The notes below the pieces were generated by a model. The model ran no database searches, was not told the DNA's origin, and worked only from the letters and a program-made list of their open reading frames with translations. Of a DNA stretch of 64,000 nucleotides, positions 25,513-35,100 are shown piece by piece (the first letter of the stretch is position 1; each line of letters begins with the position of its first letter). The DNA is from Streptomyces sp. S4.7 (GTDB lineage: Bacteria > Actinomycetota > Actinomycetes > Streptomycetales > Streptomycetaceae), in contig NZ_CP048397.1 in NCBI RefSeq assembly GCF_010384365.1, forward strand, positions 5,146,001 through 5,210,000, in the 5' to 3' direction. Both the position numbers and the translations under genes were made by a program.

Positions 25513-25818
25513 TCAGCGCCAGCCGCCCGTCACCCAGGTCACCAGGCGGGGGCGGGGCGTAGCGTCGCACGGCACGATCGAGGAGGTGTCGAAGACCTCG
25601 ACGGTGGCGACCTGTCCGGCGGTCCTGGCCGTCGCACGAAGGTCGCCGACGACGTCCCCGGGCTCGTTGATCGTCTCGTCGCTCTCGATCGCTGTCAGCG
25701 GTTCGGGCGAGTAGCAGCCGACATCGACCAGCGGCTGTCCGAGGTGCCAGCCGCCCACGAAGACGGCGTACAGGACGGCGGTAGCGCCCAGACGGCGCGA
25801 GGTTATCCAGGTGGGCAC
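25513..25818 (-). CDS. Small membrane-anchored protein of unknown function
   Basis: 101 residues from a GTG at 25818 (VPTWITSRRLG). One N-terminal helix (about 9-30) would anchor the rest outside the membrane; two cysteines (CYS near 33 and CDAT near 85) could form a disulfide. The frame continues open upstream through repeat copy C, but that part has no coding character. The ribosome binding site is weak. No family recognised. Confidence 0.55.
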   Translation of the reverse strand: MPTWITSRRLGATAVLYAVFVGGWHLGQPLVDVGCYSPEPLTAIESDETINEPGDVVGDLRATARTAGQVATVEVFDTSSIVPCDATPRPRLVTWVTGGWR

Positions 25819-25845
25819 GTCAGGAGTCTTCCACGGCCCGCGCGG

Positions 25846-25979
25846 GGAAGGGGGACGCGCAGGGGTCGTGGCCGGACACTCGGGCTGATTTGTGGCGCGT
25901 GAGAATGCGGGCTCCCAATACACCAACGAGCCTTGCACGCGCCGTAAATCACGCCGTCCGGGCATGGCCCCGGAGGGGC
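25846..25979 (+). repeat. Intergenic repeat family, copy C
   Basis: 134 bp, about 93% identical to copy A over its whole length, with the same near-complementary arms flanking a short variable loop. It ends beside a common streptomycete intergenic motif (26043-26076). Confidence 0.85.
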
Positions 25980-26042
25980 CCACGGCAACCGGTCCGCGCC
26001 ACGGACCGGGCGCCCCGAGCGCCCGTCCCCGGCGCCGGGCGG

Positions 26043-26076
26043 GCGGATTTGAAGCCCGTCCGGCGATGGAGGACGG
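26043..26076 (+). repeat. Copy of a common streptomycete intergenic motif
   Basis: GAAGCCCGTCCGGCGATGGA and flanking bases resemble the motif often found between genes in Streptomyces; a divergent version is at 20560-20586. Confidence 0.45.
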
Positions 26077-26099
26077 AGCCCGCCCGCAGGGGGCGGCCC

Positions 26100-27068
26100 C
26101 TACGGCTTCGGACCCCGAAGCAGCGCCCCGATGTGCGCCGCCGCCGTCGACAAGTGGCGGCGCGCCTCCGTCAGTTGGGTCTCCGTCACCCCGTGGTCCC
26201 GCGCCGCGTCGCGGACGTCGTCGCGGAAGCGGTCCAGCAGGCGGTCCAGGTCGCGGGCCGGGTCGCCGGTCGGCGGGGTGTCCTCGGCCCACGCGGGGTC
26301 GGCCGTGTCCGGCGCGTCCGGTTTGGCGTACGGGGGCCACGCCGTGCCCTTCGCCAGGCCGCCGAGTTGCGTCGACAGTTCGGACAGGCCCTCCCGTACC
26401 CCCGTCGGCCAGTCGCCCCGCGAGAAGTGACCCTGCACCTGGTCCTGGACCTGCTTGGCGATGCGCAGCATCTCCTCGCGCGCCGTCTCCTGCGCCTCCT
26501 TGGCCTGGCGGCGTGCCTGCTGCGCGTCCTCACGCGCCCGGCGTGACTCGTCCTTCGCCCGGCGCGCCTGCTCCTTCCACTCCTGCTTCGCGCGGCGCAG
26601 CTCCTCCTTCGCCGCACGCCAGGACTCGCCGTCCCCCGGCGTCTGCTCCCGGTCGGTGGTCCCGCCGGCCGGGGCGCCCGCCGACGCGGAGGCCGCCGCC
26701 GCGCGCATCTCGTTGCGGAGCCGGCCCGCCGCGCCCCGTACGTCGTCACGGATCTCCGCGGCGAGTTCGGAGACGGACTCGCGGATCTCCAGCTCCAGAT
26801 CGGCCAGTTCACCGCTGCGGCCCGCCAATTCCTCGCGGCCCGCCTCGGTGATCGAGTAGACCTTGCGGCCCCCCTCGGTCGCGTGCGTGACCAGGCCCTC
26901 CGCCTCCAGCTTGGACAGCCGCGGGTAGACGGTTCCGGCGGACGGCGCGTACAGGCCCTGGAAGCGCTCCTCCAGCAGGCGGATCACCTCGTAGCCGTGG
27001 CGCGGCGCCTCGTCGAGCAGCTTGAGCAGGTAGAGGCGGAGGCGGCCGTGGGCGAAGACCGGGGGCAT
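26100..27068 (-). CDS. PadR-family regulator with long coiled-coil extension
   Basis: 322 residues. The PadR winged helix (about 1-85) starts MPPVFAHGRLRLYLLKLLDEAPRHGYEVIRLL and has GTVYPRLSKLEAEGLV. Unlike usual PadR proteins of 110-190 residues, it continues with a strongly charged Ala/Arg/Glu coiled coil (about 150-235) and a C-terminal acidic helical region. The ATG lies 1 bp after the DUF4097 gene stop, so both are one operon, with two palindromes at its promoter as candidate binding sites. Confidence 0.88.
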   Translation of the reverse strand: MPPVFAHGRLRLYLLKLLDEAPRHGYEVIRLLEERFQGLYAPSAGTVYPRLSKLEAEGLVTHATEGGRKVYSITEAGREELAGRSGELADLELEIRESVSELAAEIRDDVRGAAGRLRNEMRAAAASASAGAPAGGTTDREQTPGDGESWRAAKEELRRAKQEWKEQARRAKDESRRAREDAQQARRQAKEAQETAREEMLRIAKQVQDQVQGHFSRGDWPTGVREGLSELSTQLGGLAKGTAWPPYAKPDAPDTADPAWAEDTPPTGDPARDLDRLLDRFRDDVRDAARDHGVTETQLTEARRHLSTAAAHIGALLRGPKP

Positions 27069-27069
27069 G

Positions 27070-28020
27070 TCAGAGCTCCTTCTTGTCGGCCGGCGTCGCG
27101 TCGTCGGCGACGACGTCCAGGGGGGCGGCGCCCGTGGGCGCGGTGCCGGCGCCCGCGGGCGCCGGGTGGCCCGCGCCGTACGGGTCCTCCGCCGGTGGCC
27201 GCCGCAGCAGGGCGATCGAGCCGGACACCGCCATCGCCTTGAGCTGCCCCGTACCCGCCCCGAGCGTGCCGGTGATCTTCTTCGCGCCCCACTGGCCGCC
27301 GACCCGCAGATCGTCGAAGGCGTTGGAGACCGATCCGCTCGCCGTGTTCGCCTCGACCTTCGCGTCCGCCGGGTGCGGCAGCCGGATCGCCACCTCGCCG
27401 GAGATCGTGTTGACCTTGATGTCGGTGGGTCTGCCCGCGGGCTCCAGGTCGATGACCATGTCACCGCTGACGGTGTCCGCCCGAACGGAGGATCCGCCGC
27501 AGTCCACGACGGTCAGGTCGCCCGAGACGGAGTTGAAGCGCAGGTCACCGGTGACGGCCTGGGCCTCCACGTTGCCGGCGACGGTCTCCGCGCTGACCCG
27601 GCCGGCCAGGCCGACGAGCGTGGTGTCGCCGTTCACGCCGCGTACCTCCGTACGCCCCTTGATCCCGGAGATCACGGCGCCCGCCCCGACGACGCCGACC
27701 TCGACGCTCGCCCCCGCCGGGACCGTGAGGGAGACGACGGCGCTGCGCCGGTGGCCCTTGCGGTCGAGCCACTTGAGGAAGTTCTGCCAGGGCAGGTCCT
27801 CGTAGGCGATGGTGAGCGTGGTGCCCGTGCGGGTCACGATCAGGGGCGGGCCCTGGATCTCGGAGATCTCCAGGCGTGCGCCGCCCTGTTCGGCCAGCAC
27901 CCTCTCGTCGGTGCCGACGACGTTCACGGTGCCGTTCACGATACGTACGCTGAGCGCCGTCACCGGGTCGTCGAAAGTGAGCTTCTTCGGCTCGCTGACT
28001 TCCCACGTCGACTCTGCCAT
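27070..28020 (-). CDS. DUF4097-type beta-helix repeat protein
   Basis: 316 residues. From about 75 to 260 the sequence repeats short strands with G-D/N-V-x-x turn motifs (VSGDLTVVD, VSGDMVIDL, ISGEVAIRL, ASGSVSNAF), as in DUF4097/putative adhesin beta-helices. There is no signal peptide or membrane segment, so it probably acts inside the cell. The C-terminus is Pro/Ala-rich. It is first in the operon with the PadR regulator, a recurrent pairing that suggests an envelope-stress or polymer-sensing role; this is inference. Confidence 0.85.
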   Translation of the reverse strand: MAESTWEVSEPKKLTFDDPVTALSVRIVNGTVNVVGTDERVLAEQGGARLEISEIQGPPLIVTRTGTTLTIAYEDLPWQNFLKWLDRKGHRRSAVVSLTVPAGASVEVGVVGAGAVISGIKGRTEVRGVNGDTTLVGLAGRVSAETVAGNVEAQAVTGDLRFNSVSGDLTVVDCGGSSVRADTVSGDMVIDLEPAGRPTDIKVNTISGEVAIRLPHPADAKVEANTASGSVSNAFDDLRVGGQWGAKKITGTLGAGTGQLKAMAVSGSIALLRRPPAEDPYGAGHPAPAGAGTAPTGAAPLDVVADDATPADKKEL

Positions 28021-28046
28021 GGTGCTGACTCCCTGTGGCCGGCCAC

Positions 28047-28064
28047 GACGCAATATATCGCGTC
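28047..28064. promoter_or_regulatory. Putative PadR operator 1
   Basis: GACGCAATATATCGCGTC, an 18-bp palindrome with a single mismatched pair, 27 bp upstream of the DUF4097 start. Its ATATAT centre stands out in this GC-rich DNA. Confidence 0.65.
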
Positions 28065-28074
28065 CCTGGATGGA

Positions 28075-28088
28075 CACGATATATCGTG
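28075..28088. promoter_or_regulatory. Putative PadR operator 2
   Basis: CACGATATATCGTG, a perfect 14-bp palindrome with the same ATATATCG core as operator 1, centred 26 bp from it. Confidence 0.65.
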
Positions 28089-28132
28089 GATGGGGGAAGT
28101 CAAGACCTATCGCGATACCCGGTGGGTGCTCG

Positions 28133-28315
28133 TCATTCGTCGTCGTCCTCGTCGTCGAGGCGGGCCAGCCACGTGGCCAGGCGCTCCACCGGAACCTCGA
28201 AGTCCGGGTTGAGATCGACGAACGTACGCAGCTGCTCGGCCAGCCACTCGAAGGTGACCTCCTCCTCGCCGCGCCGCTTCTGCAGTTCCTCGATCCCGCG
28301 ATCCGTGAAGTACAT
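28133..28315 (-). CDS. Small acidic conserved protein (DUF6104 type)
   Basis: 60 residues, MYFTDRGIEELQKRRGEEEV... ending LARLDDEDDDE. It is highly acidic and soluble, and matches my memory of the strongly conserved streptomycete family DUF6104. No function is known. It stands alone upstream of the DUF4097-PadR operon on the same strand. Confidence 0.82.
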   Translation of the reverse strand: MYFTDRGIEELQKRRGEEEVTFEWLAEQLRTFVDLNPDFEVPVERLATWLARLDDEDDDE

Positions 28316-28411
28316 GCGAACAGCGTAACTACCTGGTACGGAGGGGAGGTATGGCGGAGCCGGGCGGTGGATCGCGGCCCGGCGCGCGGTGAGCGGCCGA
28401 GTGGGGGAGGG

Positions 28412-28885
28412 GTGGCGTTGGAAAACGACGTACAGGAGGTGGTCCTGCCCGGTGGACAGGTCATTCTCGCGAGAGTCAGTGTGCTGCGGCCGGACGAGTC
28501 GGCGTTCGTCGACGTCGGGGCCGCCGACCGGATCCGCTCGGGGGTCACCCGTGTCAACGAGGTGATCGCCGCCGTCGGCGCCACCGTGATGGACGCGGCG
28601 CGGGCGGCGGGGCCGAGCGAGGTCAGCGCGACGTTCGGCATCGAGCTGGCGATGAAGCCGGGCAAGGGGGTGGCCGCCGTCCTGGCCGACGGGGAGGCCA
28701 AGGCGTCCATCTCCGTCACCCTCACCTGGCAGCCCGGCCGCGAGCGGCCGGTGCCCTCCGAAGACCCGCCCGCCCCACCTGTCCCGCCCGACCCACCGGG
28801 GGCGCAGGGACCGCCGCCACAGGCCTCCCCGCCCCCCGCCTCGCCGGGACCGGAACCACTCCCCACTCCGGGATCATCCGGTTAG
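28412..28885 (+). CDS. TRYPCO1 (CU044_2847-type) conflict-system protein
   Basis: 157 residues from GTG 28412 (or TTG 28418, which is better spaced from GGAGGGG). The globular part (1-110) contains VLPGGQVILARVSVL and SEVSATFGIELAMKPG ... ASISVTLTWQ, the pattern of CU044_2847/trypsin-co-occurring domain 1 proteins, with a Pro-rich tail. These domains occur beside trypsin-like proteases in NTP-dependent conflict systems. Here it directly precedes a trypsin-VMAP gene, which supports the call and suggests it is a regulator or substrate-recognition partner of that protease. Confidence 0.78.
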   Translation: MALENDVQEVVLPGGQVILARVSVLRPDESAFVDVGAADRIRSGVTRVNEVIAAVGATVMDAARAAGPSEVSATFGIELAMKPGKGVAAVLADGEAKASISVTLTWQPGRERPVPSEDPPAPPVPPDPPGAQGPPPQASPPPASPGPEPLPTPGSSG

Positions 28886-29009
28886 CCTCGTCCCACATGC
28901 CTCAACTTCGGGGGAACGGGGTGCGGATGAACGACGCTCAGGTCTGCGGATCACCCGGCGGAGGGACGCGCGCCGTTCCAACGCCTCCGTACTCCCCGTG
29001 TGTTGACGC

Positions 29010-31034
29010 ATGAGCTCCTTCGAAGACCCCGTGAGCCGGGGAGTCGTCCGCATCGGCCCCGCCGCCGCCGGGTATGACGCAGGCAGTGCCGGATTCTGGG
29101 GCAGCGGATTCTTCGTCGCCCCCGAATGGGTCGTGACCTGCGCGCATGTCGTGGACAAGAGGGTGGGTGCGATGGAACGGGAGCCGGGAGGCGGTGTCAC
29201 CGTCACCACCTGCGACGACGAGCGGCTGGAGGGCGAGATCGCCCATGTCGTCACCGGTCACGACCTCGCGCTCGTCCGGGTGCCCGGCGCGGACTTCGCC
29301 GACTGCCTCTGGCTCAGCGACCGTTCGGCGCCCACCCCGGCCGAGGTCGAGCTGTACGGCTGGGCGCAGACCTCGGGGGCGTACGGCCCCGAGGAGTTCC
29401 TCTCCACGAAGGCGATGGCCACCGGCGGGCGCCGCGGAAACGCGATGTGGCTCCAGAACGGCCTTGTTCTGCGCGGCTGTTCGGGCGGGCCCGTCGTCGA
29501 CACCCGGTACGGATCGGTCATCGGCGTCGTCAGGAGCCAGGGTCAGGGCGACGCCACCGTCGGCCGCGCCGAATCCGTCACCGGGCTGCGCGCCCTGTGC
29601 GACCAGGGCGCCGAAGCCATGTGGGCGGAGGTCGTCGCCGCCCACGACCGGCACCATCTGCGGCGTTTCGAGGGCTCCGGCGACTGCTGGCCGCGCCTGC
29701 ACACCCGGCTCGCGGTGCGGCAGGGCCGGCCGCACAGCTTCGACCCGCGCTCGCGCACCCAGCTGTACGGGCTGTTCGCCGAGGTCGAACCGCCTTCGGG
29801 ACCCGGCCAGGTGCTGCACCTGGTCAACGGCACCAGCCGCCGCCTGCTGCGCAGCCCCCAGCGCATCGAGTCCAACGACCCGCGCAACTGGCGCGAGGGC
29901 TCCGGCCTCCTCTACGACCCGCGCGAGCGCACCGAAGCGGCCCTGGCGGGACGGGATCTCGAACAGGAAGCCGTCGTCCTGTACGCGGCGATGGTCTACG
30001 GCGCCCTGCGCGCGCCCCGCGACACCCCGGGCGCCAAGAAGCTCCGCGACTGGGTCGAGACGGCCGCCAACGCCCTGGAGACCGACGTGATCCGCGAGGA
30101 GAGCCTGGCGCTCCTCGCCGGCGGTGACCGCGAGGACGGCACCGGCGTCGCGCACACGGGCCCCGGCGACGCGGCCCACGACGACGTGCTCGTCGTCATC
30201 GAGCCCGAGGTCTACGGCACCCACCCCTGGCGCGTGCAACTGCTGGACTCCGACGGCGGCACGACCACCGTCCGGCACGACGAGGAGGGCGTCCCGCGCA
30301 CCGGGCTGGAGGTCGCCGTACGCCAGGGACTGAGCGAGGCACTGGCCCGCGCCGACGCCGGGCAGTACCTCGCCGCCGTCGACTTCCTGCTGCCCCGCGC
30401 GCTCTTCGACGAGCCCGTCGACGAATGGCGCTCCCGGCTGCCGCGCGGCGACGAACCGCCCAGCGTGCACACCCTCCCGATCGGACGGCGCCGAGTCGTC
30501 GCCCTGCGCGACCAGTTGCGCCGGCGCGACGGCGTCACCCCGGAGTGGAACCGCGCCAGGCGCGCCACCGAGCACGGCCCCCTGGAAGCCGTACCGCTCT
30601 GTCTCGACGTACCGGACGCGGGACACACCGCCCCCGCGCCCGAGGGCGAGGAAGCGGCGTACGCACGGCTGTCGGTGAGCACCGCGCGCCTCGCGGGCGT
30701 TCCCCTGCCCGTGTACTGCGCCAGTACGGCCACGGGGCGCGGCTCACGCGTCCTCACCCGCGCCTTCCACGCCGGTCATGTCGCCGTGCTGTGCCGCCGC
30801 ACCGGCGAGGACGGACACGACGACTGCGCCGAATTCCACCGCAGGGCCGCCCAGTTGGTGCGCGAGGCCCCCACCGGGAGCGAGCTGCGCGAGCGCGTAC
30901 GGCTGCTGCGCAACATCAGCGCCGACCCCGACCGCGACGATCAGGACACAGCCTGGGCACGGCACATCGTCCTCATCTACGATCCACCCCACAGGCCGGC
31001 TCCCGATGAACCTCTGCACTTCCCGCCCCTATGA
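29010..31034 (+). CDS. Trypsin-like protease fused to a VMAP C-terminal domain
   Basis: 674 residues. A trypsin-like domain (about 10-195) keeps the triad: His46 in TCAHVV, Asp85 in GHDLALVRV, Ser158 in GCSGGPVV. No signal peptide, so it works in the cytoplasm. A helical middle region follows, then a VMAP-C-type domain (about 390-660) with GLEVAVRQGLSEALARADAG, VDFLLPRALFDEPVDEW and a late HIVLIYDPP strand. VMAP proteins are the third partner of vWA-MoxR systems, in which an ATPase cycle is thought to release a peptidase effector. The next two genes encode the MoxR and vWA partners. Confidence 0.85.
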   Translation: MSSFEDPVSRGVVRIGPAAAGYDAGSAGFWGSGFFVAPEWVVTCAHVVDKRVGAMEREPGGGVTVTTCDDERLEGEIAHVVTGHDLALVRVPGADFADCLWLSDRSAPTPAEVELYGWAQTSGAYGPEEFLSTKAMATGGRRGNAMWLQNGLVLRGCSGGPVVDTRYGSVIGVVRSQGQGDATVGRAESVTGLRALCDQGAEAMWAEVVAAHDRHHLRRFEGSGDCWPRLHTRLAVRQGRPHSFDPRSRTQLYGLFAEVEPPSGPGQVLHLVNGTSRRLLRSPQRIESNDPRNWREGSGLLYDPRERTEAALAGRDLEQEAVVLYAAMVYGALRAPRDTPGAKKLRDWVETAANALETDVIREESLALLAGGDREDGTGVAHTGPGDAAHDDVLVVIEPEVYGTHPWRVQLLDSDGGTTTVRHDEEGVPRTGLEVAVRQGLSEALARADAGQYLAAVDFLLPRALFDEPVDEWRSRLPRGDEPPSVHTLPIGRRRVVALRDQLRRRDGVTPEWNRARRATEHGPLEAVPLCLDVPDAGHTAPAPEGEEAAYARLSVSTARLAGVPLPVYCASTATGRGSRVLTRAFHAGHVAVLCRRTGEDGHDDCAEFHRRAAQLVREAPTGSELRERVRLLRNISADPDRDDQDTAWARHIVLIYDPPHRPAPDEPLHFPPL

Positions 31035-31146
31035 CAGACACATGCCCCCAAGCCACCTGCTGCGGACGGGGTACGAACGTCCAGGCGGGGTACGGACGTC
31101 CAGGATGCCGGGCGCACGCCGGGCTGACAGCGATGAGGAGCCCACA

Positions 31147-32184
31147 GTGAGCGACTGGCGCATCTACCGGGGAGCGGGGCTGCCGCACGACGGTGCGCGG
31201 CAATTACCCGATCCGCCACCCTGGCGCGAATTCACCGCGCGGAGCCCCGACGGCGCCGACGGACCGCAGGACGGGCCGGCGGACACCGAAGAGGTGGACA
31301 ACGCCCGCCGGCTGGGCGTCAAACGCCGCCTCGTGGAGTCGTTCCACCCACGCCCCGAAGAGGTCGAGGCCGTCAACGCCGCGCTCCAGCTGCGCCGTCC
31401 GCTCCTCGTCACCGGCACCCCCGGCACCGGCAAGTCGACCCTCGCCCACGCCGTCGCCCACGAACTGCGGCTCGGCCGGGTGCTGCGCTGGCCCATCGTC
31501 AGCCGGACCACCCTCCAGGACGGCCTCTACCACTACGACGCCATCGGCAGGCTCCAGGACGTACAGCTCGACCGGGCGGTGTCCGGCGACGCGGTGCGGC
31601 ACACGCCGATCGGCTCGTACATCAGGCTCGGTCCGCTCGGTACGGCGCTGCTGCCCTCGCCCGACGGGCTTCCCCGGGTGCTGCTCATCGACGAGTTCGA
31701 CAAGAGCGACATCGACCTGCCGAACGACCTCCTGAACGTCCTGGAGGAGGGCGAGTTCACCATCCGTGAGCTGGAGCGGCGCGCCGAGCGGGAGCCCGCC
31801 ACCGACGTCCTCACCGACGACGGCACACCGGTGACCGTGGTGGGCGGCCGGGTGCGGTGCACCGCCTTCCCCTTCATCATCCTCACCTCCAACGGAGAAC
31901 GGGACTTCCCCGCCGCCCTGTTGCGCCGCTGCATCCAGCTCGACCTCAAACCGCCCGGCGAGAAACAGCTCGCCGCGATGGTCGCCGCGCACCTGGGCGA
32001 GGAGGCCCTGGAGGAGGGCGCCGAACTGATCGAGCGCTTCCTCCAGCGCGAACCCGGCGAGGTCGTCGCCACCGACCAACTGCTGAACGCGCTCTACGTG
32101 ACCCAGCGCGCCGCCAACGCCGAAGAGGTCACCCGCAACAGGCTCGCCGAGATGCTGCTCCGCCCTCTCGACCGTCCGAGGTGA
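31147..32184 (+). CDS. MoxR-type AAA+ ATPase of the VMAP system
   Basis: 345 residues from GTG 31147, with GAGGAGC 6 bp upstream; the longer frame overlaps the preceding gene. Walker A GTPGTGKST is residues 90-98, Walker B LLIDEFDK about 179-186, sensor 1 ILTSNGERDFP about 248, and arginine-finger region LLRRCIQLDL after it. MoxR ATPases are chaperone-like and act with vWA proteins. Codon 20 is TTA (31204-31206), one of only two TTA codons I found in frame in the window, implying dependence on the bldA tRNA. It lies between the VMAP and vWA genes, all same strand. Confidence 0.9.
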   Translation: MSDWRIYRGAGLPHDGARQLPDPPPWREFTARSPDGADGPQDGPADTEEVDNARRLGVKRRLVESFHPRPEEVEAVNAALQLRRPLLVTGTPGTGKSTLAHAVAHELRLGRVLRWPIVSRTTLQDGLYHYDAIGRLQDVQLDRAVSGDAVRHTPIGSYIRLGPLGTALLPSPDGLPRVLLIDEFDKSDIDLPNDLLNVLEEGEFTIRELERRAEREPATDVLTDDGTPVTVVGGRVRCTAFPFIILTSNGERDFPAALLRRCIQLDLKPPGEKQLAAMVAAHLGEEALEEGAELIERFLQREPGEVVATDQLLNALYVTQRAANAEEVTRNRLAEMLLRPLDRPR

Positions 32185-32188
32185 CGTG

Positions 32189-35100
32189 GTGACCACCCCC
32201 GACCCGCCCCCCGGCGACACTCCCCGCCCGCCGCCCGGCCGGTCCGACGGGCTCGCGGAGCTGGTCGGCCGGCTGCGCGCGGCGGGCCGCGAGGTGTCCG
32301 CCAGTGAGCTGGCCGACGCCGTGTGGCTGGCGCGTCTGACGGCTCCCCGGCTCCGGACGGGAGATCGTCCGGAGCACCATGAACCTCCCACCACCAGGCA
32401 GACCGCGCCCGACCCGGCCGTACAGCCGCCCGCCGAGGAGCCGGGCCCCCGGCCCGACCCCTCGTCCCGCAGCGCCGAACAGACCGCGCCCGTCTCGATC
32501 TACGCGCCGTCGACCGCGGAGGCCGTCCCCACCCGTTCGTTCCCGATACGGGCACCGGCCACCGGAGCCCTGTCCGGCCTGCTGGGCCTCCAGCGCGCGC
32601 TGCGACCGCTGCGCGGCTACCGCCCGCCCGTCCCCCCGGTCCTCGGCGCGGAGCTGGACGAGGAGGCGACCGCCGAACGCAGCGCCGTCGACGGCTTCCT
32701 GCGTCCCGTACGCCGCCCGGCGGTGCACCGGGAGGCCGAGATCCAGCTCCTGATGGACGCCTCACCGACCGCCTCCGTGTGGCAGCTGACCCTCGAAAGG
32801 CTCCGCCAGGCCTGCGAACGGCTCGGCGCGTTCCGCGACGTCCAGGTGCACTACCTGCACCAGGGACCGGACGGCTCCGCGATGGCCGGCACCGGACCCG
32901 ACCCGAACCAGACCCGGCTGCGCCCCGCCGACCAGCACCGCGACGTCACCGGCCGCCGGCTCACCCTCGTCATCAGCGACTGCGTGGGACCGCTGTGGCA
33001 GTCCGGCGGCGCCCAACGCATGCTCTACCGGTGGGCCGAGAGCTCCCAGATCGCCGTCGTGCAGCCCCTGCCGCCCCGGCTGTGGGACCGCACCGCGCTG
33101 CCCGCCGACCCGGGACTGCTCGTGCACGAGCCCGGCGCCGGCCGAGGCATGCGGTTCGTCGCCGACGAGACCCACGGGCGCGCGGCGCCGCCCGCCGGGG
33201 CACGCCCGGTGCCCGTCCTGCTGCCGACCGACCGGGTCCTCGGCGGCTGGGCCAAACTGCTCGGCGGCACCGGCACCCGTACGATGCGCGGAGCGGCGGG
33301 CTGGGTGCTGCCGCGGCATCCGGCGCAGCCCGATTCGGGACCGTACGGAGGGGCGCGCACCCCGCAGGCACGGCTGCGCGACTTCCGCTCCGGCGCGTCG
33401 CCGGGCGCGCTCGAACTGGCCGTCCATCTGGCGGCCGTACCGCTCTACCTGCCCGTCATGCAGCTCGTGCAGGAAGCGCTGCTGCCCGACACCGGACCCA
33501 TGCAACTGGCCGAAGTGCTCCTCGGGGGGCTGCTGGAGCGGCTGCCCGACACCGCGGACGTGCCGGGGCCGCGCTACGACTTCGCGCCCGGCGTACGCGA
33601 ACTGCTGCTGGAGATGCTCGACCAGGGCGCCGCCGAGCTGGTCCTCAAATACCTGTCGGAGTACGTCACCCGGCGGTTCGGCAAGGGCATGCGCAACTTC
33701 CCGGCGCTGGCCGTCGCCCGCCTCCAGGGGCTGGAGACCGACGAGCCGGTGGTGCCGGAGGACCCCGACGGGGGGCCGCAGGCCGACGAGGAACTGTTCG
33801 CGCAGGTCCCCGCGCGCGTGGTGCGCTGGTACCGGCCCGTACGGCCGGTACCCGGCAGGCTGGACGAGGTGGAGCGGCTGCTGGGCCTGTGGCGCGACCG
33901 CCGCGACCTGCAGATGCTCGTCGACGCGCAGGCGCTCGCCGAGCAGGCGCTGGCCGCCGACGACGACGGACGCTCCCGGCATCTGCTGGGGCGGGTGCTG
34001 TTCGCCCGCGCCAACACGTCGGAGGCGCGGCGCGATCCCGGCGAGGCGCACGGGCTGCTGACCCGCGCCGAGCGGCTGCTCACCGGGCGCGAGCCGGCGA
34101 CGGCCGTCGCGCGCGCGGATGTCCGGCACGAGCTGTGGCGCCAGGACCGCGACCCCGGATGGCTGCACGCGGCGGTCGCCGGGCTGGCCGAGATGTCCGA
34201 CGGGGCCGACCTCGCCACCGAGACGGCACGCCGGCTGCGGATGGGCCGGGTCCTGCTCGACCTGGCCCGTACCGTCCCCGAACCGCAGGAGCCGGCCACC
34301 GCGGCCGTACGCGAACTGCGCACCGCGCTCGACCTGTTGGACCAGTTGGAGGCGCCCCCGCACCGCCGCGCGGGCGCGCTCCTCGACCTCGTGTCGGCCC
34401 TGCGACTGACACAGGAGCGCGACACCGCCGAACTCCTCGCACTGACCGGGGCGGCCGAGACGGCGGCCGAGAACAGCGCACCACTGCTGCTGCGCTCCCT
34501 GCGCGAGCGGGCGCGGATCCACCGCGAGGCCCGGGACTGGGAAGCGGCGGCGAGGGCGTACGGGCAGGCCGAGCGCAGCGCGCCGCGCGACACCGACGAA
34601 CGGTGCGAACTCCTCGCCGAATGGGGCGAGATGCTGCTCACCGAGACCCGTCACATCAACCGCGCGGAGGGCATCCTGCGCGAGGCCCTCACCAACGTCA
34701 CTCCCAGGATCCCGCTCCGCTGGCGCCTCCACCTGCTGCTCGGCACGGCCCTGCTGGACCGCTACCGCGGCGACAGCGCGGGCGGCGGCTTCCTGCCCGA
34801 CGTCTACGAGGGCTGCCATCTGCTGGAGCTGTCGGCCCGCCGCGCCGCCGACCCGGCCACCCGAGCCCGCTCCTGGCTGCTGCTGGCGGGCGCGCGCCTG
34901 GAACTGCCGCAGCCGCAGACGCACTTCGCCTCGGCGGAGTCCGCCTACGGCAGGGCGCTGCGCGAGATCCCCGAACGGCACTCGGTCACGGCGGCCCGCG
35001 CACTGCACGGCCGCGCCGAACTGTACGAGCGGATGGCCCGCCCCTTCGCGGCCCTGACCGACTACCGGGCGGCGGACGGGCACTGGCGGGGCCTGGCGGA

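Noticed and set aside
25819..26340. Extension of the small membrane protein through repeat copy C
   Set aside because: The frame is open but consists of repeat and intergenic motif DNA; the same repeat elsewhere is non-coding.
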